NCBI RefSeq assembly: GCF_022430545.2
Contig: NZ_CP092488.2
Coordinates: forward strand, 2,232,001-2,296,000
Source of the DNA: Mycobacterium paraterrae
GTDB taxonomy: Bacteria > Actinomycetota > Actinomycetes > Mycobacteriales > Mycobacteriaceae
DNA: 64,000 nucleotides
Reading direction: 5' to 3'
The position numbers and the translations under genes are program-made. Shown piece by piece: positions 16,642 to 25,235 of this stretch. Positions within the stretch are counted from its first letter, which is position 1. Each line of letters begins with the position of its first letter. A model generated the notes under the pieces. The model was not told where the DNA came from, did not search any database, and was given only the letters and a program-made list of their open reading frames with translations.

Positions 16642-18507
16642 ATGACCCCGTTTGATGGGCGGCCTGACACTTGTGGGCCCACTGATGTACCGCAATTCGT
16701 CGACATAGACGCGATGCGGGCCAAGTATGCCCAGGAGCGCGATAAGCGCCTGCGCAAAGATGCTGGTGCGCAGTACCTCGAACTCGACGGCGACCTGGCC
16801 GATCTGTACGAGGTGGACCCATACACCCCGGTGGCCGACCGCGCCCCGATCGACGAAGACATCGAGGTGGCGGTCCTCGGTGGCGGATTCGCGGGATTGC
16901 TATCCGGCGCCTACTTGAAAAAGGCTGGCGTGCAGGATGTTCGGATCATCGACATGGCCGGTGACTTCGGGGGCGTGTGGTACTGGAATCGCTTCCCTGG
17001 CATCCAGTGCGACAACGACGCCTACTGCTACATTCCGATGCTCGAGGAACTCGACTTTTTGCCGAGCAAGAAGTTCGCCGACGGCGCGGAGATCTTCGGG
17101 CACTGCCAGGCCATGGGGAAGCACTTCGACCTTTACGACGGCGCAATCTTCTCGACTCAGGTCGAGACCATGCGCTGGGACGCGGGCAGCAACCGCTGGC
17201 GGCTGATCACCAACCGCGGTGACAACATCCGGGCGCGGTTCGTGGTGATGGCGCAGGGCTCGTACAACAAGCCGAAGTTGCCCGGGATCCCCGGCATCAA
17301 GGAGTACCTGGACAGCGGAGGTCACGCGTTCCATTCCGCCCGCTGGGACTACGACTACACCGGCGGGGATGCCACCGGTGGTTTGCACAAACTGGCCGAC
17401 AAGCGGGTCGCGCTCGTCGGCACGGGGGCTACCGGCGTTCAGCTCGTGCCGCATCTGGGGCGGGATGCCCAGCAGCTGTTTGTATTCCAGCGCACACCGT
17501 CATCGGTGGACATGCGCGTCAATACGCCCACCGATCCGGCTTGGGCGGCGACCCTTCAGCCCGGTTGGCAGGAAGAGCGCAAGCGCAACTTCCACAACTG
17601 GTCACCGTTTGTAGGGGTGGTCTTCGGCGAGCCGGATCTGGTGTGCGATTTCTGGACCGAATTGGGCCGCAACATGACCGCTCGGATCGCCGCGAGCCCG
17701 GATCCCGCCTCGCTGGGGATCGAGGAGATCATGGCGATCAGGGAGGAAGAGGACTACAAGATCATGGAGCGGCTGCGCCACCGGGTGGCCGACCTGGTCG
17801 ACGATCCCGACACCGCGGAGGCGCTCAAGCCGTACTACCGTTTCATGTGCAAGCGGCCGTGCTCGAGCGAGACATACTTGCCGGCATTCAACCTGCCCAA
17901 CGTGACGTTGGTGGACGTGTCGGAATCCAAGGGCGTGGAACGGCTGACGGATAAGGGCGTCGTCGCCAACGGCATTGAGTACGAGGTGGATTGCGTCGTC
18001 TTCGCGAGCGGGTTCGAGATCTCCACCGAGATCAGCCGGCGCTTCGCGGTCGACGTCATCGAGGGCCGCGACGGGCTTTCGCTCTTCGACTATTGGCACG
18101 ACCGGTACCAGACCTTGCACGGGATGACCGCCCGCGGATTCCCCAACCAATTCTTTACCGGCTTCATCCAAGGCGGTGTATCGGCCAACACCACCGCCAT
18201 GTTCGAGCAACAAGCCGAACACATCGCCTACATCATCTCCGAGGCGCGGAAGCGCGGTGCGACCACTGTCGAACCCAGTCAAGAGGGCCAGGATGGCTGG
18301 GTCCGGACCGTCGCGGAACTCGCGATTGACAATTCGGCCTTTGAGTGGTCCTGCACTCCCGGCTATTACAACAACGAAGGTGCAGGTGGCGCCAAGGACA
18401 ATGGCGCGTTCCTGGGCGACTTCTACTCACCGGGTTTCTACGCCTTCGGCGACCTGATCGCCGACTGGCGGGCCAGAGGCGACCTGGAAGGTCTCGAGCT
18501 TTCGTGA
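16642..18507 (+). CDS. Flavin monooxygenase, Baeyer-Villiger type
   Basis: A 621-residue class B flavoprotein, longer than the ~500-550 of many BVMOs because of a ~70-residue N-terminal extension. The FAD-binding GGGFAG is near residue 78, the NADPH-binding GTGATG near 260, and H231-SAR-W235 belongs to the BVMO fingerprint FxGxxxHxxxW. The fingerprint Gly, His and Trp are present, but the Phe position appears as Ser. The enzyme would insert oxygen next to a carbonyl, giving an ester or lactone. Its position directly after the Rieske oxygenase suggests hydroxylation, oxidation by an SDR, then ring or chain cleavage. It is followed by a GTGA overlap with the next SDR. Confidence 0.85.
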   Translation: MTPFDGRPDTCGPTDVPQFVDIDAMRAKYAQERDKRLRKDAGAQYLELDGDLADLYEVDPYTPVADRAPIDEDIEVAVLGGGFAGLLSGAYLKKAGVQDVRIIDMAGDFGGVWYWNRFPGIQCDNDAYCYIPMLEELDFLPSKKFADGAEIFGHCQAMGKHFDLYDGAIFSTQVETMRWDAGSNRWRLITNRGDNIRARFVVMAQGSYNKPKLPGIPGIKEYLDSGGHAFHSARWDYDYTGGDATGGLHKLADKRVALVGTGATGVQLVPHLGRDAQQLFVFQRTPSSVDMRVNTPTDPAWAATLQPGWQEERKRNFHNWSPFVGVVFGEPDLVCDFWTELGRNMTARIAASPDPASLGIEEIMAIREEEDYKIMERLRHRVADLVDDPDTAEALKPYYRFMCKRPCSSETYLPAFNLPNVTLVDVSESKGVERLTDKGVVANGIEYEVDCVVFASGFEISTEISRRFAVDVIEGRDGLSLFDYWHDRYQTLHGMTARGFPNQFFTGFIQGGVSANTTAMFEQQAEHIAYIISEARKRGATTVEPSQEGQDGWVRTVAELAIDNSAFEWSCTPGYYNNEGAGGAKDNGAFLGDFYSPGFYAFGDLIADWRARGDLEGLELS

Positions 18508-19415
18508 GCGAGTTGCGCTTCGACGACCGCGTAGCCGTAATCACCGGTGCCGGACGCGGATTGGGGTGTGCCTATGCCCGCCTGCTCGCCGAGCGCGGAG
18601 CGAAGGTCGTCGTCAACGACCGTGGCGGCAGCCTGGCCGGCGACGGGGTAGACGCCGCGCCCGCCCAGCAGGTGGCCGAGGCCATCCGGGCGGCCGGTGG
18701 CGACGCCGTTGCCTGCACCGAGTCAGTGGCCACCGTCGACGGCGCCGCCGCGATCATCGGGACGGCACTGGACCACTACGGCCGCATCGACGTCTTGGTC
18801 CACAATGCGGGCAACGTGCGGCGTGGCTCGCTCGAAGAGATGACGTACGAGGACTTCGACGCGGTACTCGACGTACACCTACGCGGCGCGTTCAACGTTG
18901 TGCGGCAGGCATTTCCAGTCATGACCGGAGCCGGGTACGGGCGGATCGTGCTCACGTCGTCGATCGGCGGGCTGTACGGCAACCACAACGTCGCCAACTA
19001 TGCCGCGGCCAAGACCGGCGTAATCGGCCTGGCCAACGTTGCCGCGCTGGAGGGCGCTCCGCACGGCGTCATGTGCAACGTGATCATCCCCGCCGCAGTC
19101 ACCAGGATGGCCACCGGCATCGACACCTCGGACTACCCCCCGATGGAGCCGGGACTGGTTGCGCCCGTGGTGGGCTTGCTGGCGCACGAATCCTGCTCGG
19201 TTACCGGCGAGCTGTACATCGCGTTGGCGGGTCGGGTGGCCCGGGCGGTCATCGCGGAAAGCCGCGGCGTGTACCGACCGTCATGGACCATCGAGGATGT
19301 CGCTGAGCACCTCGCCGAAATCCGAGAGATGGACCGGCCCTTGGTCTTTCCTGTCGTGCCCGACGGCCACAACGAGCACATCCGCTACAGCTTCGGGCTG
19401 GCCCGCCATGGCTAA
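18504..19415 (+). CDS. SDR of the multifunctional-enzyme type 2 / 17-beta-HSD4-like group
   Basis: A 303-residue SDR starting at GTG 18504 (GTGA overlap). FDDRVAVITGAGRGLG, VVVNDRGGSLAGDG, NAGNVRRGS, LTSSIGG and YAAAK are close to the (3R)-hydroxyacyl-CoA dehydrogenase domain of peroxisomal MFE-2-like proteins, here without hydratase or SCP2 domains. This implies dehydrogenation of a hydroxyacyl-CoA. It overlaps the following CoA-transferase by 8 bp. Confidence 0.85.
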   Translation: MSELRFDDRVAVITGAGRGLGCAYARLLAERGAKVVVNDRGGSLAGDGVDAAPAQQVAEAIRAAGGDAVACTESVATVDGAAAIIGTALDHYGRIDVLVHNAGNVRRGSLEEMTYEDFDAVLDVHLRGAFNVVRQAFPVMTGAGYGRIVLTSSIGGLYGNHNVANYAAAKTGVIGLANVAALEGAPHGVMCNVIIPAAVTRMATGIDTSDYPPMEPGLVAPVVGLLAHESCSVTGELYIALAGRVARAVIAESRGVYRPSWTIEDVAEHLAEIREMDRPLVFPVVPDGHNEHIRYSFGLARHG

Positions 19416-20571
19416 CCCGGCGGGTCCGATGGCCGGAGTGCGAGTAGTCGATCTGACCGCGATGGTGATGGGGCCTTATTGCACGCAGATCATGGCCGAC
19501 ATGGGTGCGGACATCATCAAAGTCGAACCGCCGCAGGGAGATAACACCCGCTATATCTCGGTGGGCCCAGCCCCGGGAATGAGCGGCGTCTTCGTCAACG
19601 TCAATCGGGGCAAGCGCAGTGTGGTGCTCGATCTGCGAACCGAGGACGGCGCGGCCGCCTTGCGGGCCCTGGTGGAAACCGCGGACGTGTTCATACATTC
19701 GATGCGCGCCAAGGCGATCGCCAAGCTCGGCTTCGGTTACGACGACGTCGCGGCGATCAATCCTGCCATCGTCTACACCAACTGTTATGGGTACGGTAGG
19801 CGGGGACCGGACCGCGACCGCCCCGCCTACGACGACACGATCCAGGCCGAGTGCGGCCTGCCCGCGGTGCAGGAACAATTGACCGGTCAGGCCGATTTCG
19901 TCGGCACCATCATGGCGGACAAGGTCGCCGGGCTGACGGCACTCTACGCCACAATGATGGCGCTGTTTCATCGTGAGCGGACCGGTGAGGGGCAAGAGGT
20001 CGAGGTCGCGATGTTCGAGACCATGGCCTCGTTCGTCCTCGTCGAACACGCCAATGGTGCCCTGTTCAGTCCGGCGCTCGGCCCCGCCGTCTACCCGCGC
20101 ACCGTGGCACGCAACCGCCGCCCCTATCGCACCAGCGACGGCTACATCGCAGCTCTGATTTACAACGACAAGCACTGGAACGCGTTCATGAAAGCGGTCC
20201 AGCCTCCGTGGGCCAGCGAACAATATTCGACGCTGGAGCAGCGCGCCCGCGAAATCGACACGGTCTACGGGTTGCTGGCCGAGACGATGAAGGAGCGGTC
20301 CACCGGCGAGTGGCTGACCCTGCTCGGTGAACTCGAGATACCGGCGGCGCCGCTGAATACCCCCGGCGCGCTGTTCGACGATCCGCATCTGAACGCGGTC
20401 GGCATGTTCGAGACGGTCGAGACCCCGCACGGACCGATGCGGTTCCCCGGCGTGCCCACCTGGTTCTCGCGGACGCCCGGTCGCGTCGCAGGGCCGGCGC
20501 CAGAACTCGGCGCCGACACCGACTCTGTCCTCAACGAACTCGGCCGCGCCGTCGAGGCGAACCCCGGATGA
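19408..20571 (+). CDS. Family III (CaiB/BaiF) CoA-transferase
   Basis: A 387-residue protein. MAGVRVVDLTAMVMGPYC, GADIIKVEPPQGD, NRGKRSVVLDL and the segment AYDDTIQAECGL, holding the likely nucleophilic Asp, mark a formyl-CoA transferase-like enzyme rather than a racemase. It would move CoA between carboxylic acids, activating a pathway intermediate without ATP. ATG 19408 overlaps the SDR stop by 8 bp. It is followed 42 bp later by a ThDP enzyme, a pairing known from oxalate metabolism (Frc/Oxc), which hints at CoA-dependent C-C cleavage here. Confidence 0.85.
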   Translation: MANPAGPMAGVRVVDLTAMVMGPYCTQIMADMGADIIKVEPPQGDNTRYISVGPAPGMSGVFVNVNRGKRSVVLDLRTEDGAAALRALVETADVFIHSMRAKAIAKLGFGYDDVAAINPAIVYTNCYGYGRRGPDRDRPAYDDTIQAECGLPAVQEQLTGQADFVGTIMADKVAGLTALYATMMALFHRERTGEGQEVEVAMFETMASFVLVEHANGALFSPALGPAVYPRTVARNRRPYRTSDGYIAALIYNDKHWNAFMKAVQPPWASEQYSTLEQRAREIDTVYGLLAETMKERSTGEWLTLLGELEIPAAPLNTPGALFDDPHLNAVGMFETVETPHGPMRFPGVPTWFSRTPGRVAGPAPELGADTDSVLNELGRAVEANPG

Positions 20572-20613
20572 CGCTTGCCCGACGAAATGTATTGCTAGAA
20601 GAGGAGTTCAACG

Positions 20614-22326
20614 ATGGCCGTGCCGGTATACAAGCGCATTCTCGACCTGTTCGAGGCCGAGGGCGTCAACACGTTATTCGGCATTCCAGACCCGAACTTC
20701 GTGCACATGTTCGCCGAGGCCGATGCGCGCGGGTGGTCGGTGGTCGCACCGCATCACGAACTGAGCGCAGGCTTCATGGCGGAGGCGGCGTCGCGGATGA
20801 CGGGTAACCCCGGTCTGTGCATCGGCACACTTGGGCCGGGTATGGCCAACATCGCCGGCGCGATTCAGTGCGCGCTCGTCGAGAACTCGCCGGTCATCTT
20901 CCTCGGCGGGCAGCGGGCCCGTGTCACCGAACGCCGGGTGCGACGCGGCCGCATCCAATTCGTCCAGCAGGAACCCCTTTTCGCTGCCTCGGTGAAATAC
21001 AGCAGCTCGATAGAGTACGCCGACCAAACCGACGAGATCATCCACGAGGCGATCCGCCGCGCGATGTCAGGAACGCCCGGACCGTCCTATGTCGAGTTCC
21101 CGTCGCACGTGATCCTCGAGGAACTCGATGTCGCCGACGCGCCCCCACCCTCGAGCTATCGGTTGGTCAATCAGGGCGCCGGTAGCCGCGAGGTGGCCGA
21201 GGCCGTCGCACTGATTCGCAACGCCAAGAATCCGATTCTGCTTGTCGGACACGGCGTGCATACCTCGCGGACTCAGCAACAGGTCAAAGAACTGGCCGAG
21301 CTCATGGCCTGCCCTGTGATCCAGACTTCCGGCGGCACCTCGTTCATTCCCGGATTGCAGGATCGCACGTTTCCGTATCTGTTCTCCCCGGCGGCCAACG
21401 AAGCCGTCGAACAATCGGACCTGTGCGTCGCGCTGGGAACCGAACTCGGAGAGCCCATGCATTACGGACGAACGCAGCACTGGGCCGACAACGACGCAAA
21501 CCGCAAATGGGTCTATGTCGAGCAGGATCCAGCCGCCATCGGAGTCAACCGTCGATTCGACGTAGCTTTGGTTGGCGATCTGCGTGGTGTCGTGCCGCAG
21601 TTGGTCGCCGCGCTGAGGGGCTCGCCGCGCGAGCCCGGGTCCGCGCTCGAGTCCCTGATCGAGAAGGACGCGAAAGAGCTTGCGGACGTTGCCGAGTCGG
21701 CGCCGTCCGGTCGTTCGCCCATTCACCCGGCACGCTACGTCGTGGAGGCCACGAAGGCATTCAACGAGCTCGACGACGGCATCCTGGTGCGCGACGGCGG
21801 CGCGACGGTGATCTTCCAGTGGACCTACTCGCAGTGCAAGCCGCGTGACGTGATGTGGAACCAGAACTTTGGCCACCTCGGCACCGGCCTGCCCTATGCG
21901 GTCGGCGCGTCGGTCGCCGAGGGCGGTAAGCGCCCGGTGATGCTGTTGACCAGTGACTCGGCCTTCCTGTTCCACATTGCCGAGTTGGAAACCGCTGCCC
22001 GGCAGAACCTTCCGCTGGTGTGCGTGGTGGGTGTCGATCACCAGTGGGGTCTGGAAGTGGGCGTGTACAAGCGCACGTTCGAGCAGCCTTCACCGCAGCC
22101 CGGTGTGCACTGGAGCAAGGACGTCCGGATGGACAAGATCGCCGAAGGCTTCGGATGCCACGGCGAGTACGTCGAGAAGGAAGAGGAGATCGGGCCGGCG
22201 ATCGCTCGCGCTTATGCCAGCGGCAAAGTCGGGGTGGTGCACGTCTGCATCGACCCGAAGGCCAATTCCGAGGAGATGCCCAAATACGACCGATTCCGCA
22301 CGTGGTATGCGGAAGGCACCCAGTAA
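20614..22326 (+). CDS. Thiamine-diphosphate-dependent enzyme (acetolactate synthase/2-hydroxyacyl-CoA lyase superfamily)
   Basis: A 570-residue protein with the three-domain layout of the superfamily. E49 in HHELSAGFMAEAASRMTG is the expected cofactor-activating Glu, and LGPGMANIAGAIQCA and ENSPVIFLGGQ lie in the Pyr domain. The ThDP/Mg motif in the C-terminal third reads TSDSAFLFHIAELE in place of GDGxF, a notable change. GAGGAG precedes ATG 20614. It might be a lyase or decarboxylase acting on a 2-hydroxyacyl- or 2-keto-acid. The neighbouring CoA-transferase and aldehyde dehydrogenase would supply and remove substrate and aldehyde product. Confidence 0.8.
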   Translation: MAVPVYKRILDLFEAEGVNTLFGIPDPNFVHMFAEADARGWSVVAPHHELSAGFMAEAASRMTGNPGLCIGTLGPGMANIAGAIQCALVENSPVIFLGGQRARVTERRVRRGRIQFVQQEPLFAASVKYSSSIEYADQTDEIIHEAIRRAMSGTPGPSYVEFPSHVILEELDVADAPPPSSYRLVNQGAGSREVAEAVALIRNAKNPILLVGHGVHTSRTQQQVKELAELMACPVIQTSGGTSFIPGLQDRTFPYLFSPAANEAVEQSDLCVALGTELGEPMHYGRTQHWADNDANRKWVYVEQDPAAIGVNRRFDVALVGDLRGVVPQLVAALRGSPREPGSALESLIEKDAKELADVAESAPSGRSPIHPARYVVEATKAFNELDDGILVRDGGATVIFQWTYSQCKPRDVMWNQNFGHLGTGLPYAVGASVAEGGKRPVMLLTSDSAFLFHIAELETAARQNLPLVCVVGVDHQWGLEVGVYKRTFEQPSPQPGVHWSKDVRMDKIAEGFGCHGEYVEKEEEIGPAIARAYASGKVGVVHVCIDPKANSEEMPKYDRFRTWYAEGTQ

Positions 22327-22354
22327 GCGCTGTGAGTAAGGAAGAGTGCAAGCC

Positions 22355-23791
22355 ATGCGCGAATACCTGAAGTTCTACATCGACGGTCAATGGGTCGACC
22401 CGTTGCGGCCCAACACTTTCGACGTCGAAAATCCCGCGACAGAACAGGTGGCCGGCAAGATTTCGCTCGGGTCGGCGACTGATGTCGACGTTGCGGTCGT
22501 CGCGGCCCGCCGAGCATTCGCCGACTGGTCGCAGACAACGCGCGAACAGCGCCTCGACCTGCTACAGGCAGTGCTCGCCGAGTACGAAAAGCGCTCCAAC
22601 GATCTGGCAGAGGCGGTCACCGATGAAATCGGTGCGCCTGCGGCTCTGGCCGCGGGACCCCAGGTCTTCCTCGGGATCGGGCACCTGCACACGGCCATCG
22701 ATGCGTTGAAGAACTTCGCGTTCGAGGAACAGCGCGGCGACAGCCTGATTGCCAAGGAACCCATCGGAGTCTGCGGACTGATCACACCCTGGAATTGGCC
22801 GATCAACCAGGTCGCGGTCAAGGTCTACCCGGCGTTGGCGACCGGCTGCACCGTCGTGCTCAAGCCGTCCGAGGTGGCTCCGTTCTCGCCCTACATCTTC
22901 GCCGAGATTCTTGACGCCGCAGGTGTGCCTGCCGGGGTGTTCAACTTGATCAACGGGGACGGCCCCGGGGTGGGCGCGGCCCTGGCAAGTCACGCAGGAG
23001 TCGACATGGTGTCGTTCACCGGATCTACCCGCGCGGGTGTCGAGGTGGCCAAGCTGGCCGCGCCGACCGTGAAGCGAGTGACCCAGGAACTCGGCGGCAA
23101 AAGCCCCAACATCGTCCTGGACGACAGCGGGTTCGCCGAGGCGGTCACCGCCGGGGTGACCATGATGATGCCGAACTCGGGGCAGAGCTGTAACGCGCCG
23201 ACGCGCATGCTGGTCCCGAAATCCCGGATGGACGAAGCGATTTCCCTCGCCCGCGACGCGGTCGAGCGGATCACGGTGGGGCGCCCCGACGCCGGAACGA
23301 CGATTGGGCCGGTGGCATCGAGGGCCCAGTTCGAGAAGGTTCAGCGCTTGATCCAGAAGGGCGTCGACGAGGGCGCGACCGTGGTGGCGGGAGGGCCTGG
23401 GCGGCCGGCGGATCTCGACAAGGGTTATTACGTCAAACCGACCGTCTTCGCGCACGTCACCAACGACATGACCATCGCGCGCGAAGAGATCTTCGGTCCG
23501 GTGTTGTGCATCCTCGGCTACGACGACATCGACGACGCCATCAAGATCGCCAACGACACCGAGTACGGCCTCGCCGGCTTTGTCTCGGGGGCCGACCTCG
23601 ACCTGGCGCGTCAGGTCGCCCGCAGGATCCGCGCGGGCTGGGTGACGATCAACCATGCATTTGACATGAATGCGCCGTTCGGCGGCTACAAGCGGAGCGG
23701 AAACGGTCGCGAGTGGAGCGAGTTCGGATTCCACGAGTACCTGGAAGTCAAGAGCATGCTGGGCTACGCGCCGGCGGGCTCGGCGCAGTGA
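22355..23791 (+). CDS. Aldehyde dehydrogenase (NAD(P)-dependent)
   Basis: A 478-residue ALDH of normal length. FTGSTRAG is the cofactor motif, ELGGKSPNIV carries the catalytic Glu, and SGQSCNAPTRML the catalytic Cys. EEIFGPVL and NDTEYGLAGFVSG are standard family motifs. ATG 22355 is preferred because AAGGAAG lies about 10 nt upstream; GTG 22346 is too close to it. It probably oxidises an aldehyde made by the ThDP enzyme or the following ADH. It overlaps that gene as GTGA. Confidence 0.9.
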   Translation: MREYLKFYIDGQWVDPLRPNTFDVENPATEQVAGKISLGSATDVDVAVVAARRAFADWSQTTREQRLDLLQAVLAEYEKRSNDLAEAVTDEIGAPAALAAGPQVFLGIGHLHTAIDALKNFAFEEQRGDSLIAKEPIGVCGLITPWNWPINQVAVKVYPALATGCTVVLKPSEVAPFSPYIFAEILDAAGVPAGVFNLINGDGPGVGAALASHAGVDMVSFTGSTRAGVEVAKLAAPTVKRVTQELGGKSPNIVLDDSGFAEAVTAGVTMMMPNSGQSCNAPTRMLVPKSRMDEAISLARDAVERITVGRPDAGTTIGPVASRAQFEKVQRLIQKGVDEGATVVAGGPGRPADLDKGYYVKPTVFAHVTNDMTIAREEIFGPVLCILGYDDIDDAIKIANDTEYGLAGFVSGADLDLARQVARRIRAGWVTINHAFDMNAPFGGYKRSGNGREWSEFGFHEYLEVKSMLGYAPAGSAQ

Positions 23792-24948
23792 AAAGTCGCG
23801 CCGCGGTGATTCGCGGTGTCGGTATGGACTGGGAAATCCACGAGATCGACCTCGACCCGCCCCGCGCCGGTGAGGTGCTGGTCCGGATGGCTGTCGCGGG
23901 GGTCTGCCACTCCGACGACCATCTGTACACCGGCGATGTCGTGCCGACCCCCGAGGCGCTGGCCGCCAGCGGTCAGCCCGCGCCCGACTGGTTTCCGCTG
24001 CTCGGCGGACACGAGGGCGCCGGCGTTGTCACCGAGGTCGGGCCCGGAGTGACGTCGGTGCAACCGGGTGACCACGTGGCGCTGTCGTTCATCCCTGCGT
24101 GCGGCAGCTGTCGGTTCTGCGTCAACGGACAGAGCTACATCTGCGACATCGGCGCCAGCCTGTTCGTCCGCGAGATGCCGACCGACGGCACCTGCCGACG
24201 GCACCTCGGCGACGAGAATCTGCTGGCCTATGGACAACTTGGTACCTTCAGCGAGTACGCGGTGCTGTCGGAGCGATCCGTCATCAAGATCGACGACGCG
24301 ATCCCCTTTCACGCCGCCTCGCTGGTGTCATGCGGTGTCAGTACCGGCTGGGGGTCGGCAACGGTGTCGGCGGAAACCGAGCCCGGCGACACCGTCGTCG
24401 TGATCGGCGCCGGTGGTGTGGGGATGAACGCTCTGCAGGGCGCACGCGCTGTCGGCGCCAAGTACGTGGTCGCAGTCGACCCGGTCGAATCGAAGAGAGA
24501 TTCCGCGAAGATCTTCGGCGCGACGCACACGGCAGGCGCCGCAGACGAGGCGATTCCGCTGGTGCGGGAGATCACCGCCGGCCTGATGGCCGACCGAGTA
24601 GTCATCTGCCCCGGCGTCGTCCACGTCGACATGATCGCGTCGGCGATGGCGTTGCTCCGCAAAGGTGGCATCTGCGTGCTCACCGGGATCACCCCGTTCA
24701 CCGAGCCGCCCGTACCGGTCGTCCTGCAGGAGATGACGCTGTCGGCCAAGCAACTCCGAGGCGCGCTCTACGGTGGAATGAATCCGCGCACGAGTGTGCC
24801 GACGCTGCTGTCGTTGTACCAAGCCGGCGCGTTGAAGCTCGATGAACTCGTCACCAAGCACTATCAGCTCGACCAGATCAACGACGCATTCGCCGACTTG
24901 CGGGACGGCCGCAACATTCGCGGAATCATCGACTTCACGAACGCCTAG
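23788..24948 (+). CDS. Zinc-dependent alcohol dehydrogenase, NDMA-dependent type
   Basis: A 386-residue MDR-family enzyme from GTG 23788. Catalytic zinc ligands are in GVCHSDDH and GGHEGAG, and the structural-zinc cysteines in CGSCRFCVNGQSYIC. SCGVSTGWGSA and GAGGVGMNALQGA are typical of the actinobacterial class whose tightly bound NAD is recycled through mycofactocin or, in vitro, NDMA. No mycofactocin genes are visible here. It is the last gene of the operon and likely handles an alcohol/aldehyde intermediate with the ALDH. Confidence 0.85.
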   Translation: MKSRAAVIRGVGMDWEIHEIDLDPPRAGEVLVRMAVAGVCHSDDHLYTGDVVPTPEALAASGQPAPDWFPLLGGHEGAGVVTEVGPGVTSVQPGDHVALSFIPACGSCRFCVNGQSYICDIGASLFVREMPTDGTCRRHLGDENLLAYGQLGTFSEYAVLSERSVIKIDDAIPFHAASLVSCGVSTGWGSATVSAETEPGDTVVVIGAGGVGMNALQGARAVGAKYVVAVDPVESKRDSAKIFGATHTAGAADEAIPLVREITAGLMADRVVICPGVVHVDMIASAMALLRKGGICVLTGITPFTEPPVPVVLQEMTLSAKQLRGALYGGMNPRTSVPTLLSLYQAGALKLDELVTKHYQLDQINDAFADLRDGRNIRGIIDFTNA

Positions 24949-24970
24949 AAGCGTCGTCATCGGCGAAAGC

Positions 24971-25063
24971 ATGGCATGGTTCTTCTTGGTCGAGCATGCC
25001 AACGTTGCCATGTTCGACCCCGCGCGGCCGCCGCACCTCGACGGTAAACCGCCCTCGGCCTAG
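24971..25063 (+). CDS. Possible 30-residue protein
   Basis: A short open frame 22 bp after the ADH stop. It begins MAWFFLVEHANVAMFDP and ends GKPPSA. It has a hydrophobic start and a proline-rich end but only a weak ribosome site (GGCGAAAGC). The stop-free length could be chance at this GC content. I list it because small genes often follow NDMA-type dehydrogenases. Confidence 0.25.
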   Translation: MAWFFLVEHANVAMFDPARPPHLDGKPPSA

Positions 25064-25235
25064 CGCGGAGTTGGCCCGCGGCAGCATATTTCGGATCCTC
25101 GCCGCGTCGTGTCTGCCGCTGATGCGGCGTGCCCGCCCCTAAAATGACGCCTGCATCTGCAGGGAGGGGCACCCGAGTATCGGCGGCAACAAGGCCACCG
25201 ACCAGGCAACCGGTCGGCGCGCTGGAGAGGTGAAC
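25064..25235 (+). other. Intergenic region before the acyltransferase
   Basis: No convincing ORF or dyad. It should carry the acyltransferase promoter and its ribosome site (GGAGAGG, 25224-25230). Confidence 0.4.
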
